Source of the DNA: Berkiella sp963829835
GTDB lineage: Bacteria; Pseudomonadota; Gammaproteobacteria; Berkiellales; Berkiellaceae
Reading direction: 5' to 3'
Assembly: GCA_963829835.1 (NCBI GenBank)
Contig: CAWHKC010000004.1
Span: 2,356,001 to 2,420,000, forward strand
DNA length: 64,000 nt
The notes beneath the pieces were generated by a model. It was not told where the DNA came from and made no database searches. It was given only the letters and a program-made list of their open reading frames with translations. Shown here piece by piece: positions 44,101 through 53,848 of the stretch (the stretch's first letter is position 1; each line of letters begins with the position of its first letter). Made by a program: the position numbers and the translations under genes.

Positions 44101-46878
44101 GGAACGACGGAGTTCCAGGACAATATCAACGCAGCAACATTATTATTTGTTGGTCCCAGTGCAGCAACGGCAACTATAGACACTGGCGTGAACATTTTAG
44201 GTAATGTTGATAGTACGTTAGCAGGTAATAACCTAGGTACTTTAAACTTTAATGGTACCAGTACTGTTGATGGCACTATTGGTGCTACCTACAATCTTGC
44301 GGCAGTGAACTTGCAAGCTGGTAGTAATGTCACCTTTGATAGCACTATTGGGATTTTAGCTCAAATTCCAACGAATAATACATCAATCACATTTAATGGG
44401 GCTGGTGCTACTGCTACTTTTGCTAATAATGCCAACATTTATGGAAACATTAATTCCACAAGTGGCAATGGCGGTACGCTTAATTTTCAAGGCAATTCTA
44501 CAGTCGCAGGCACCACGGGAACTGCAGGCTCCGCAAACGCCTTAACATTAATCAATATTAATGGCGGCCCTAGCACGCAAGTCAATTTGAATGGTACGAT
44601 TAATGCTTTTTCACCGATTGATATCAATAACGGTGGGACAGTCAACATTTCTAAAGGACAAACTGTATTAAGCATTGATAATACAATGAGCCGAGTGGCA
44701 GGCACCGTGATTTTTCAAGGTGGCGGTAGCAGTAGTGTTGGCAATATTGGTGGTACTTCGCCTTTGGCGCTGGTTTCTGTGAATCCTAACGGCCAACCCA
44801 CGACACTTACTTTTACAGGCTCAATGGTGAGTGTTGATAACATTAATGTTGCCGGAGCTGGTGGTACAACTTTAGATTTCAATAATGGGTCGGGAACGAC
44901 AGCAGAATACAATAACATTACAACTGTTAATAATGGGCTTGATAATATTGTACTAAGTTCAAATGGCTCATCGATCATTGATGGTAATATTGGTACGACA
45001 AACAACCCTTTTAATTCTTTAACTATGCCAACAGCTGGTACGACATGGGAAGTGGTTGGTGACATCCATGCCAATAGCATTGTATTCCAGAACACAGGGC
45101 AAACCCTTGCAATAGGAGCGGGTTTTTCTGCTTTTGGTCCCATTACAACACTGAATAATAACCAAGGAACAGTACAGTATTTAGGCAGTTCTATTGTTAA
45201 TTATCCAATAGGAGCGTCTGGAAAGGCTGTAGGCACGGTGAATGTGCATGGCCCCGCTGGCAGTGTGGTAAATTTAAATGCCCCTGTATTTACCAATGCA
45301 TTTACAGCGGATAATGGGGGAACCTTAGTACCCATGGGTGGAGCCGGGGCGGTTCTTACTAGTACTACCCCAGTTACTTTCACCAATAATAGTGTTTTAG
45401 CTGTTCCCAACAAAGCTACCTTTAATATTAATGGTGGTTTGACGTTGAACAATGCCACTTTACAAGTGGATATGGCATATGGCCTTACTGCGGGTGAAAC
45501 AGTAGCAACCGGTCCTATTCATTTCAATAGTGGTAAAGTCCTTCTTCTGAATGCTGGTTTTGTACCGGGTGAGACCACAACAGTCCCTGTTATGCAAGGT
45601 GGTGCGGGCACCAGTTATACACTTAATGCAATTACTTTAGAAACCAGGAATCCACTGCTAACTAAATTTTCTTTAAGCGTGACAGGCGGCGGAGATATTT
45701 TAAATGTTGTTACTGAATCTGCTCCCGCAAGCCAATTTGCAACTCAACCTAATACTATGGGGGTGGCGGGTGCACTCGATGCAATTGCTGAAGCTGGCAA
45801 TGCCATCGGTAGCTTGGCGGAGATCATTCAACAATTAAATACTTTTGAAACAGTAGAGGAGCTTGATTTTGCTTTAGCCACACTTGCTCCGATTGTGGAT
45901 GGCGGTATTCTCAATGAAAGTTTTATGGCGCAAAGAGAGATATTTGATGCGATTGGTCAGCGCTTTGATCGCCTACATTGGTGGCACAAACATCATGGCA
46001 ATGGCAATCCGATTGGGTTCTCAAGTGGTGACGGCAATGATGATAAAAGTGCTTGGGTAAAAGTACTGCGCCAACATGCGAATCAGAAAGAGCGTCAAGG
46101 TGTTGAAGGTTACCATGAAGATATGTTGGGTCTGGTTGTTGGGGGTGATACCTTTGTTCGTGATGAGCTGATGGTGGGAGCGGCCTTTAGTTGGACCAAT
46201 TTGGATATACATGATAAGTTGGTTAATCGCTTCAAGACCACCGCGAATAGTTACCAAGCAACCGTGTATGCTAGTTTTGAATGCAACACACCTTGGTTCT
46301 ATGAAGGATATGCCGCACTTGCTTATAACGATTATATCGCTCATCGCAATATTCTTTTTGGTGATGTTGATTTGTTCCCACGTGGTCAATTCTATGGAAT
46401 GCAATTCGGTGCCAAAGCAAAAGCAGGATATATCTTTGATTTTGATTCAGTGCATGTTGTTCCTGTTGCCACCTTATTTTATTCCAACTTAAGTTTAGAT
46501 CCCTACGAAGAGACGGGTGCAGATTCCGCTAATCAAAGAATCCAGGGCAGCACTTTTAATGCTTTATTAGGCGGTGTTGGCGTTCAGTTGGTAGATGATT
46601 ATGCTTATGACACTCAGAGGTTATTCCAAGCCGAAGTGCATGGGATGGCCTATTACGACTTTATCGGCGATAAAATGGCGCTAACCTCTCAATTTGTTGG
46701 GGCAGGACCAAGCTTCATAACCAATGGATTCACGCCGGCTAAAGCAAGTTTTAACATTGGTGGAAACTTCTCCTTATTTAGCACCCATGATTGGATCTAT
46801 ACCGTTAGCTACGACTTTGATGTGAAAGAAGATTACACCGCAAGCGCTGGCTTCTTACGAATTCGGCATGAGTGGTAA
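41194..46878 (+). CDS. autotransporter (type Va), OmpB-like passenger, copy 1
   Basis: 1894 aa. Signal peptide KQKKSLLTQAVLASTLFCLLPPLSHAQ. The passenger (about 27-1500) is built of G/T/N-rich strand repeats such as GSINNTSGTANIGTAYFGGANTVSGTVG and SATFNGT-type units, like the rickettsial OmpB/Sca adhesins. The junction GVAGALDAIAEAGNA...LATLAPIVDGGI precedes the translocator barrel from about residue 1615 (SAWVKVLRQHANQKERQGVEGY), ending LRIRHEW with a terminal aromatic residue, as outer-membrane proteins need. Likely surface adhesin. AAGGACAGG before ATG. The stop is only a few bases before the second autotransporter. Confidence 0.9.
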   Translation: MKQKKSLLTQAVLASTLFCLLPPLSHAQTGISGDTTATAGGSYIFGANGITLTVPASPVITLGTYSSNISIDTEFNILPCIGSCTNETVLFLGSATVPGSIGPSNPVNLLSIQGGAGTTVYLESDVHLGNSGNLGSNSVGEIQFNTTATPTSVVEFAPGVTVQGYVDNTLSGSNGVLQLDGGFNITGQNGNSNYTIGNTFPLSAINLIGPNSQVFLFTGGPSSSINVGSINFASGTLSSNSSTSTANDDTELFFSPAATITGNIYNTTGNAYAGDVFFSTGTSSVSGSVGSPTMSLNEIAMQAKGSSVTLGTNSSNTTAAYFILIGEAGSNGVTTTLTGPVTAQEVDITGPSTSATFNSTLSTNTLNVGDSDVDTLTANFDGAVTATGTITIYAGATNTFSSSVGASTINLSGNGVIGNFDGTVNATNFNFQGVGDVAEFAQSVTGAINFTNGADDAGYANFFSGANLTGSINNTSGTANIGTAYFGGANTVSGTVGVTGKPLFQVIMQGANSTVTFQSAVDSDLVSVTAPGGTATFQGTLTTTDLLLEAAGAAANFQKAVAGGTLFFNPGSTTTTSMNFSSNATLTGSIINDSGTADIGTVNFAGPSSVSGSVGVGDSGAVYAVNLNGTGLVTFTGGVAAEAINLVASGAIGTFNSTVNAPINIEASGATVNLNTGSSLTGNITFLDTADTTSAVNVADGVNITGAINNTEGATPVGVVNFAGTSTVSAAIGATHPIYQLNLNGGSTKTVTFDNTVDAANINIASNALFDLALTDTSSIITISGTGVTSTFDEGVSAASITISGSNAIGNFNVIGGTTTVGNNITISGPSATGTFHGATSASKILVSGSSATGTFDSTTAVDTIDVSGPSASATFVGAVSGDTGTTINILNEGAAATAVFENTVATVSSLVFDNNANTASMVTFDKSTTVNSIDSTTNPDVGIVLFNAGGTVGTIGTTKQVYKIELGGGTTEFQDNINAATLLFVGPSAATATIDTGVNILGNVDSTLAGNNLGTLNFNGTSTVDGTIGATYNLAAVNLQAGSNVTFDSTIGILAQIPTNNTSITFNGAGATATFANNANIYGNINSTSGNGGTLNFQGNSTVAGTTGTAGSANALTLININGGPSTQVNLNGTINAFSPIDINNGGTVNISKGQTVLSIDNTMSRVAGTVIFQGGGSSSVGNIGGTSPLALVSVNPNGQPTTLTFTGSMVSVDNINVAGAGGTTLDFNNGSGTTAEYNNITTVNNGLDNIVLSSNGSSIIDGNIGTTNNPFNSLTMPTAGTTWEVVGDIHANSIVFQNTGQTLAIGAGFSAFGPITTLNNNQGTVQYLGSSIVNYPIGASGKAVGTVNVHGPAGSVVNLNAPVFTNAFTADNGGTLVPMGGAGAVLTSTTPVTFTNNSVLAVPNKATFNINGGLTLNNATLQVDMAYGLTAGETVATGPIHFNSGKVLLLNAGFVPGETTTVPVMQGGAGTSYTLNAITLETRNPLLTKFSLSVTGGGDILNVVTESAPASQFATQPNTMGVAGALDAIAEAGNAIGSLAEIIQQLNTFETVEELDFALATLAPIVDGGILNESFMAQREIFDAIGQRFDRLHWWHKHHGNGNPIGFSSGDGNDDKSAWVKVLRQHANQKERQGVEGYHEDMLGLVVGGDTFVRDELMVGAAFSWTNLDIHDKLVNRFKTTANSYQATVYASFECNTPWFYEGYAALAYNDYIAHRNILFGDVDLFPRGQFYGMQFGAKAKAGYIFDFDSVHVVPVATLFYSNLSLDPYEETGADSANQRIQGSTFNALLGGVGVQLVDDYAYDTQRLFQAEVHGMAYYDFIGDKMALTSQFVGAGPSFITNGFTPAKASFNIGGNFSLFSTHDWIYTVSYDFDVKEDYTASAGFLRIRHEW

Positions 46879-46887
46879 GGAATGATT

Positions 46888-49800
46888 ATGAAAAATCATC
46901 GAAACGAATTAAAAGTGCAAGGAAAGCAGAAGATGAATCAGAAGAAATCATTTCTTGCTCATGCCGTTTTAGCCTCGACGGTTTTTTGCCTTGCTTTTGC
47001 CTCAAGCACTGCTAATGCGGCATTAGCGCCCATAACACCAGCGAATAGTGGCGAAGATAATACTTCGGTTCCTGCTACCAGTGGTTACAACTTTACTACG
47101 GATAATCTAGAATTTTTCATTACTGATGGAACAACTGTTGGTAACTCAGGCGGCGTTTCCGTTGATGCTAGCGTTGCAAATACGGATGATGTTTTCTTCT
47201 TCGATGCAAGTAGTATTGTCTCAGGTAGTATTGGTACGACGAACCCTATTGCATTTGTTGTCTTAGATTCTTTGCTTTTGCCCTCAAAAACAGTTCAATT
47301 CCAAGGTGCGATTGTTAATGCAGGAGCAATAGGTGTTAGTGATGATGGTACAGCTATAGCTGCCAATGGCACAACCTTAACATTAAACAATGCAGCTATG
47401 GTCTTAACTGCTCCGATTTATGTACGAACAAACAATGAAGATACCCTTAATATTCTCAATGCGGCGACCTTAAACGGTAATATAGGTGTTACTGCTCCAG
47501 GTCCACAGGGAGCTGGATTTTATCTTGTGCAAGTTGGGCAAAATGGACCGACAACCATCAATGGGAATATTTTTGCGACTACTACACAGTTTAATGGAAA
47601 TAACGTCTTAACCTTAGGAAATGGTTTTACCATAACAGGGAATGTGACTACCACTATTGCAGGCAATGGTATTTTGCAATTTGCAGGTAATGGGGCAGTC
47701 ACTGGAACCATTGGCACAGGGGCAGCTTTAACTGCAGTCAGAATGATAGGTCCTGGCAGTACAGTCAATGTAAATAGCGTTAATACGATACACGGGTTAA
47801 ATTTTTATACTGGTGCTAATGCAACTTCAACCTACATTATTAGTAACAATTCTACTATCACCGGACCTATCGATAACACTTCAGGCACTGCAAAAATTGG
47901 TACCGTGCAATTTGCAGGGACCGGTACAGTAACAGGTACTGTTGGTGCAACTAATACATTAAATCAAGTTAATCTGACTGGTGCAGGAAATACTGTCACC
48001 TTTCAGGGAGGCACTTATAATGTAGGCACGACGAATTTTACAAAGACCACTAGTCCGACATCAGAGCTTTCGTTCAACGCACCAGGCGCACTCAATGTTA
48101 ACACCAATTTTACTACCGCTACTAATGGTAATGGAATTATTAATTTTGATAATGGTGGCGATACTAATGTTAATGGTAGTGTTGGCAGTGCAAACAATAA
48201 AATTGCGCAAGTGATTATGGATTCTACTAATCACCTTTACTTTAATGGGCCTGTTTTTGCCAATAGTGTTTTATTTGATTCGGATGGTTTTATAGGATTC
48301 GAGAATATGGCTGTTTTGGGCCCTATTACCACAGCCGCTGGCCCCAATACAGGTTTTGTGCAGTTTATTGGAAGCGGCACCGTTCTCAATGCGCAAATAG
48401 GTACTCCAGCATCGCCTCTAAAGGAAGTTGAATTTAGTGCTCCAAATACTACATTGCTTGCCGATACTATTTATTCACAAAGTGTTGGCGTTGATACGAA
48501 TGCGACTTTGTCGGTCGTAAATACGTCGAATATAACGAGTACGGGTGGTGTTTCAGTAGCTGGTAAATTAAGTTTATCCAATAATCAAAATCTCAATGTT
48601 AATGGTCCATTTACATTTCAAGCAGGTTCAACTTATATAACGGATATGGGTGGCAATCTCGTTACCACTGGTTTAATTAATGTGACGGGAATGGCGACTA
48701 CAACGAGTCCCTATTATTTAACTATTGTTAATCCAGGATTTTCTCCTGGCGTTACCACGGTTATTCCAATTTTGACCGGTACATCAAGCGCATTAACTAA
48801 TCCATTGATTACGAATCCTCCAAACTTGCTAACCACTTTTGGGACATCCATTACAGGCAATACCCTAAATTTAACAATAACCTCAAAACCAGTAGAAACA
48901 TTTGCTAACCAAACTAACACCGAAGGTGTCGCCGGCGCCCTCGATGAAATCGCTCTTGGGGCACCCACCACAGATGGCTTGTTGAGTATCTTTGAACAAC
49001 TATCCTTGTTTAGTAATGCCGCTTCTTTAAATAAGGCATTAGCAACTTTAGCGCCAATTGTGGATGGTGCGATTTTGTATGAAAGCTTTAATACCCAAAA
49101 CAGAATATTCGGTACTATTGGCGATCGGATGGATCGCATGAATTTCTGGCGCCTGCATTTGCCGAATATGGCTAAAAAGGGTGTGTCCTCAGGTGATGAA
49201 ACTTATGCTGAAGCGGATGCGGAATTAGGCGCTTGGGCAAAAGTGTTCCTTCAACATGGTAATCAAAAAGAGCGTCAGGGGATTGATGGTTATCAAGATA
49301 ATACCTGGGGTGTTATCGTTGGTGGCGATACCATGATTACAGAGCAATCCTTAATCGGTGCATCCCTAAGCTGGGCATCCTTAGATGTAAACAATCACGT
49401 CTCAGCATCAAAGACGACGGCTAATAGTTATCAAGCCACAATCTATGGCACTTTAGATTTTGATTGTCCATTATTTGCCAATGGTTCTGTAGGTGTTTCT
49501 TATAACAATTATGTTGTTGCGCGTAATATAATATTTAATAATATCGATTTGTTCCCAAGAGCGCATTTCCATGGACTCCAAACGGGTGCCAAAGCTGAAA
49601 TGGGTTATGTTTATACCTTTAAATCACGACCATCGCTCCATGCTATTCCCGTGGTTTCGATGTTCTACTCTGATTTGAATTTGAGAGGATACCAAGAAAC
49701 CGGTGTGGGCACTGCCAGCCAATTAGTCCAAGGTGCTGATTTTAAAACATTGTTAACGGGTGCTGGCGTTAGATTAGCAGATGACTATGCTTTAACTGAT

Positions 49801-50082
49801 TATATGTTATTGCAAACACAAGTTCGCGCTATGGCATTTTATGATCTCTTCGATGACAACATGCAAACAACTTCGCAATTTGCAGGCGCTGGCCCAAGCT
49901 TCTCGACCGTTGGTTTCACGCCAGCTCGTGCTAGCTATAGCTTAGGCGCAAGCGCAATTATCTTTAGCCATTATAACTTCAATGTGTCAGCTGATTATGA
50001 TTTTAGTGGTAAAGCAGATTATACATCGAACACAGGGTTCTTCCGGATCCGCTATGAATTCGCAAAAGGACATATGTTTTAA
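46888..50082 (+). CDS. autotransporter (type Va), OmpB-like passenger, copy 2
   Basis: 1064 aa from ATG 46888 (AAGGAA five bases upstream); ATG 46882 and ATG 46933 are alternatives, and the last gives a signal peptide aligned with that of copy 1 (NQKKSFLAHAVLASTVFCLA). The long n-region of the earlier starts resembles extended autotransporter signals. Passenger repeats GPIDNTSGTAKIGTVQFAGTGTVTGTVG match copy 1. Barrel from about GAWAKVFLQHGNQKERQGIDGY aligns end to end with copy 1 (shared QKERQG, VGGDT, TANSYQAT). Ends FAKGHMF, without the usual terminal aromatic on the strand but with a Phe. Same operon as copy 1. Confidence 0.9.
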   Translation: MKNHRNELKVQGKQKMNQKKSFLAHAVLASTVFCLAFASSTANAALAPITPANSGEDNTSVPATSGYNFTTDNLEFFITDGTTVGNSGGVSVDASVANTDDVFFFDASSIVSGSIGTTNPIAFVVLDSLLLPSKTVQFQGAIVNAGAIGVSDDGTAIAANGTTLTLNNAAMVLTAPIYVRTNNEDTLNILNAATLNGNIGVTAPGPQGAGFYLVQVGQNGPTTINGNIFATTTQFNGNNVLTLGNGFTITGNVTTTIAGNGILQFAGNGAVTGTIGTGAALTAVRMIGPGSTVNVNSVNTIHGLNFYTGANATSTYIISNNSTITGPIDNTSGTAKIGTVQFAGTGTVTGTVGATNTLNQVNLTGAGNTVTFQGGTYNVGTTNFTKTTSPTSELSFNAPGALNVNTNFTTATNGNGIINFDNGGDTNVNGSVGSANNKIAQVIMDSTNHLYFNGPVFANSVLFDSDGFIGFENMAVLGPITTAAGPNTGFVQFIGSGTVLNAQIGTPASPLKEVEFSAPNTTLLADTIYSQSVGVDTNATLSVVNTSNITSTGGVSVAGKLSLSNNQNLNVNGPFTFQAGSTYITDMGGNLVTTGLINVTGMATTTSPYYLTIVNPGFSPGVTTVIPILTGTSSALTNPLITNPPNLLTTFGTSITGNTLNLTITSKPVETFANQTNTEGVAGALDEIALGAPTTDGLLSIFEQLSLFSNAASLNKALATLAPIVDGAILYESFNTQNRIFGTIGDRMDRMNFWRLHLPNMAKKGVSSGDETYAEADAELGAWAKVFLQHGNQKERQGIDGYQDNTWGVIVGGDTMITEQSLIGASLSWASLDVNNHVSASKTTANSYQATIYGTLDFDCPLFANGSVGVSYNNYVVARNIIFNNIDLFPRAHFHGLQTGAKAEMGYVYTFKSRPSLHAIPVVSMFYSDLNLRGYQETGVGTASQLVQGADFKTLLTGAGVRLADDYALTDYMLLQTQVRAMAFYDLFDDNMQTTSQFAGAGPSFSTVGFTPARASYSLGASAIIFSHYNFNVSADYDFSGKADYTSNTGFFRIRYEFAKGHMF

Positions 50083-50463
50083 CTACCGGGACACCCAATT
50101 TAGTGCCTGTTAAAGGAGTTATCTCCTTGGCTTCAAAATAAAAGGACACCCAATTTAGCTTCTAATGGGTTGAAGGCCTTTCTTTCCAAAGTGGATGTCC
50201 CTTAAAGATGAGTTGACACCTCAAGTTCAAATATTTAAAGTGCCGTTTGATCATTAAAAGATTGACTCACTTTGAATGAAACAGCATTTCATACCATCAT
50301 TCCCTTTTACATTCCTCGCAAGAAATGCGTCTTCGTTTTTTATTATGCGCTCCAACTTAGAACTTCACCACGCCGTTCAAAAATTCGCTGGCTATAGCTG
50401 AGACTTTTCTTAAAAAATTAACCTTAAAAAAGTCATAATTTTTCTAAAGAAAAGGATACCGTT
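50083..50463. other. intergenic region with REP-like remnants
   Basis: Contains GGGACACCCAATTTAG (50088-50103), GGACACCCAATTTAG (50144-50158) and the inverse motif AAAGTGGATGTCCC (50188-50201), with a small AAGGAG-TTAT-CTCCTT hairpin between the first two. This looks like a non-autonomous copy of the repeats flanking the RAYT gene at 58 kb. The rest, 50202-50450, is AT-rich with nothing recognised. Confidence 0.65.
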
Positions 50464-52848
50464 ATGCTAGGTGGAAATGTGCCTTCAGTTGCAGACAAAG
50501 TTGCCGCTAATAAAAAGAAATTAGAACATATTGTAGTCGAAGTCTTAAATCCAAAATTGAGTGCTGAAGGGATCAAACAAGCGCTAATAGGTATAAAAAT
50601 AGCCCTACATAACAATTTTGAACTTGGAACAATACTTCAGTTATTCCGTGCTATTCCAACATTTGAGAATCCAGAGCTGGAAAATAGTTATAATAGTGCG
50701 TTTTTGCTCGCTGTAGAAAAGGATAAGCCTCAGGTTATAGCGGCCTTTTTGTCACCTGATGCCCCAATATCTCTTAGTAGAGAAATTTTGATTCAAGGCT
50801 TAAGTACTGCAGCCTTAAGCAAGAAAAACACAAATGTGGTTTTATTGGGAGAAGCTGTTCAAGCAATTCCCGCCGAACATTTTACAGTTAATGATCACAG
50901 CGCTTTATTAGGTTTATCCACTAGTCTTGTTAGAAATGGGCATTTTTTCCCGTTAGGTAGAGACATAGTTGACAAACATATGTCTATTTTTAGACCTAAT
51001 TTGAAAAGATTGGCAGAAATAGGTGCTGAAAGTGAACATTTAGCGGTGGTGGAATATGTTTTTAAGAAGGACCCCTCTTTTACTGTCGTACGACCAGAAG
51101 ATTTTCTAAGAGCTATTTTACAAGGACTTAAAACGCCTAATCACAGTGCAGAAGCATTTATATTACTAAAATTTGTCGTGATGAATCGGTGTTCGTCTAT
51201 ACCAGGCCATCTGCTTTTCCATGTACTAACTTCTTTAAGACGGCTTGAAGCTTATGATCTTGTCTTGCTTGTTGTCCAACAACACGTGAATTTAATGGAC
51301 AATCAGAGGTTAGAGACTCTTTTATACGAATCGTTAATTAAAGGCGAGGTTCCGTTTGCTAAAGGCATGTTACAAATTCTACGTACGCCTTTGAGTGGCC
51401 ATGAGAAATCTTTTTGGAGTCCTTCCATAGAGATATTGATAGAGGCGATCAGCCAAAGTAATATAGTTCTATTGGAATTGTTACTCGAAAATGAAGAAAA
51501 TCCGCATTTTATTAGTGCTTTGAATGGTGCTTTAAAGCATGCAGCATCAATAGGAAAAACTAACGCTGTTGGTTTGATATTAACTAAATTAATACAATTT
51601 GAAGCCTTAGGAAAAGTTGAAGAGGCAGTGCATGCCGCTGCGCGATGCAGACAGGCCGATGTGGTTGCCTTTTTGTTTGATAATATCCCCGGTTTTACTT
51701 TAGACCAGAAAAGAAGAACGATTGCACACGCACCTGAAGATTTTCGACATGTAGTGGAAGCCTTCGTACAAAAGGAGATCGCAAAACTTGAAGGCAAACA
51801 GCTGCTAAAGGCAACGATGAAACTTGTGGAAACAGCTGTGAACAATTCACAAACAGTTATCACTCCTGATAATGTTTATTTAACTTTGTATCAATCCATT
51901 CAAAGACTTGAAGCAGCCAGAACAAAGGCTGACGAAGGTGTCAGGCCCATGGAAGTTGAAGCCGCAGTCCCAGTTGACATGGAGCCAGCGCAAGCGACTT
52001 TGTTAATGCAAGTTGAGAACGCTGCACCAGCTCCAATGGAAACAGTAGAAGCGGTTGCTTTAATGGGAGCTGAAGAAGCCTCATTAGTGCCAGTCGAAAC
52101 AGGTGACATCGATGTGTTATTAGAACAAGTGCCATCGCCTGCTGCGCAAATGGAGCAACCAGATGTGGCTGAGATATCGCAGGCTCTTTCTGCCGTAGAT
52201 TTACAAAAAGAATCTTCCCCAAGAGAGTCAACGGAGATAACGACTTTTGCTCAACCAGATCCAACTGAAGCAGTTGAAGTGACCGTATTATTAGAAAATT
52301 CACCATTGACAGCTGAGCAAATACAGCAACAGGAGCAAAAACAACAACTAGAGAAACAAGGACAAGCAGAGCAACAAGGACAAGCAGAGCAACTAGGGCA
52401 AGCAGAGCAAACTGAAATGACTAAATTATCGCAGGCTCTTTTAAACGTTAATTTGGATAAAGACTCTTCTTCACCAACCATTTTTAACCAAGAGCTGGCA
52501 GTTCAACCTGTTAATATGGAAACTGCACAAATGAGTAATTTAATGGAGATTGAGGAAGCTCAGCCGGCTTCTAGAGATACAGTAGGCGAATCGCAAGAGT
52601 TTACATTGTTAATAAAAACTCTTTCAGACTTAGAACAGAAAGATGAGATCTCACTAAGCCCTAGAGCCGCATCTCCAATAACACCTGGTTTTGCAGCATT
52701 TAGCCAAAGAGAAGGACAAAATGATATCAATATGGGAGCAGATGCACCTGCACCAGCACCTGAAAATGAGGAGGAGCTCATTGCTAAAGGTGCAAGTGTG
52801 CAGAAGTTAACGCCTGGATCTTCACCAACTCAACGTCACAATCTTTAA
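50464..52848 (+). CDS. probable effector: helical solenoid with acidic, Q-rich repeat tail
   Basis: 794 aa, no signal peptide, family not recognised. Residues 1-480 form a helical array with degenerate ankyrin-like units (NSAFLLAVEKDKPQVIAAFL, IEAISQSNIVLLELLLENEE, AVHAAARCRQADVVAFLFDN). The tail (about 500-794) is acidic and Q/P-rich, with QGQAEQQGQAEQLGQAEQ and repeated motifs: EISQALSAVDLQKESSPR and KLSQALLNVNLDKDSSSP, each with PVNMETAQ or PVDMEPAQ-like blocks. AAAGGA seven bases before ATG. Looks like a modular host-binding protein; function unknown. Confidence 0.6.
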   Translation: MLGGNVPSVADKVAANKKKLEHIVVEVLNPKLSAEGIKQALIGIKIALHNNFELGTILQLFRAIPTFENPELENSYNSAFLLAVEKDKPQVIAAFLSPDAPISLSREILIQGLSTAALSKKNTNVVLLGEAVQAIPAEHFTVNDHSALLGLSTSLVRNGHFFPLGRDIVDKHMSIFRPNLKRLAEIGAESEHLAVVEYVFKKDPSFTVVRPEDFLRAILQGLKTPNHSAEAFILLKFVVMNRCSSIPGHLLFHVLTSLRRLEAYDLVLLVVQQHVNLMDNQRLETLLYESLIKGEVPFAKGMLQILRTPLSGHEKSFWSPSIEILIEAISQSNIVLLELLLENEENPHFISALNGALKHAASIGKTNAVGLILTKLIQFEALGKVEEAVHAAARCRQADVVAFLFDNIPGFTLDQKRRTIAHAPEDFRHVVEAFVQKEIAKLEGKQLLKATMKLVETAVNNSQTVITPDNVYLTLYQSIQRLEAARTKADEGVRPMEVEAAVPVDMEPAQATLLMQVENAAPAPMETVEAVALMGAEEASLVPVETGDIDVLLEQVPSPAAQMEQPDVAEISQALSAVDLQKESSPRESTEITTFAQPDPTEAVEVTVLLENSPLTAEQIQQQEQKQQLEKQGQAEQQGQAEQLGQAEQTEMTKLSQALLNVNLDKDSSSPTIFNQELAVQPVNMETAQMSNLMEIEEAQPASRDTVGESQEFTLLIKTLSDLEQKDEISLSPRAASPITPGFAAFSQREGQNDINMGADAPAPAPENEEELIAKGASVQKLTPGSSPTQRHNL

Positions 52849-52859
52849 GCGTTAAGAAG

Positions 52860-52888
52860 GGAGCCTGTGGATCAGATCCATTGGCTCC
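52860..52888. terminator. hairpin after the gene at 50464-52848
   Basis: GGAGCC-TG-TGGAT...ATCCA-TT-GGCTCC, a strong stem 11 bases after the stop; no T run, so termination efficiency is uncertain. Confidence 0.5.
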
Positions 52889-52961
52889 AACTAATTTATA
52901 TCATTCAAACCGCTCATCCTGTCCCTTTAAAATAATCTTTTTATCAGTTTTAAATAAAATT

Positions 52962-52979
52962 TAGGAATTTCCTGACATC
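52962..52979 (+). promoter_or_regulatory. conserved palindromic regulatory site 2 (upstream of LuxR paralogue 1)
   Basis: TAGGAATTTCCTGACATC, identical over 18 bases to the site at 55021. It ends 71 bases before the start codon. The position suits an activator or repressor site near the promoter. Confidence 0.65.
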
Positions 52980-53050
52980 TCTCATAAGTCATTTAGATTA
53001 TTATCCCAGCCTAATCATGACATTAAAATTATGGTAAAGCAGGAACAAAG

Positions 53051-53848
53051 ATGACATCTCTGAATAATCAATTATTTTATGACGCTGAGGAATCAGTCAA
53101 AAAAATCATAGCACCTCTGACTAAACTATCAGGTATAACGTTTTTTAGTTATGGTATAAATTATTCAGAAAAGAAGAGTTTATCATTAAGTACACATCCA
53201 GCTTATTTAGTGGAAAAGTATAAAGCACAATTTCCTCTATATGGATTTTATTTGCAACCAGGATGGCATCATGGAGATTCCTATATTGTTTCGAAAGAGC
53301 AAGAATTATTAAATTTGGCTAATATTGGAACTCACATTAGTTTTATTATTCAACATCAAGATAAATCAGAGATTTTTTCGTTTGGAGCTTCAGCAGATAA
53401 CGATAGATTCAATGCCTTTTATTTGAACAATCTAAATCTTTTGAAAAAATTTACACAATATTTTCTCAACGAAAGCACCGCTTTGATAAAACAGGCACAA
53501 CAGCAATTGATTAATGTTCCTGAAAAAATGTTAATGGAATTCCCTATAAGAAATAATAAAGAGTTTTACCAAAGCCCAGATGTTTCTAAATTTATTGACA
53601 TGCTTCACTATCCGTTCAATATGCTATCCGAAAGAGAATTAGCTTGTTTAAAGTACATTATTGATGGTTATACACATACAGAAATCGGGAAAATTTTTCG
53701 TTTGTCCCCAAGAACAATTGATTGTTATATTAATAGAGTCAAAGCAAAATTGAAATGCGAAAATAAAACAGACATCATTAAAATAGCTAAAAAGCATGGT
53801 ATCGTTGAATTGGATTTTGGGGTTCTTTCCAAAGCGAAAGAAGGTTAG
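53051..53848 (+). CDS. LuxR-family transcriptional regulator, paralogue 1
   Basis: 265 aa. C-terminal LuxR/GerE HTH: LSERELACLKYIIDGYTHTEIGKIFRLSPRTIDCYINRVKAKL (residues about 195-240). The N-terminal 170 residues form a sensing domain with WHHGDSYIVSKEQELLNLAN, broadly like the autoinducer-binding domain of LuxR, but the ligand residues cannot be judged. No LuxI-type synthase is in the window, so it may be a solo. AGGAA before ATG. Carries one of the four conserved upstream sites, hence probably self-controlled or cross-controlled. Confidence 0.87.
   Translation: MTSLNNQLFYDAEESVKKIIAPLTKLSGITFFSYGINYSEKKSLSLSTHPAYLVEKYKAQFPLYGFYLQPGWHHGDSYIVSKEQELLNLANIGTHISFIIQHQDKSEIFSFGASADNDRFNAFYLNNLNLLKKFTQYFLNESTALIKQAQQQLINVPEKMLMEFPIRNNKEFYQSPDVSKFIDMLHYPFNMLSERELACLKYIIDGYTHTEIGKIFRLSPRTIDCYINRVKAKLKCENKTDIIKIAKKHGIVELDFGVLSKAKEG

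Noticed and set aside
43701..44276. Long minus-strand open frame inside the first autotransporter gene (and similar ones in both copies)
   Set aside because: Low-complexity V/P/L/S translation mirrors the G/T/N-rich passenger repeats; no ribosome binding site.
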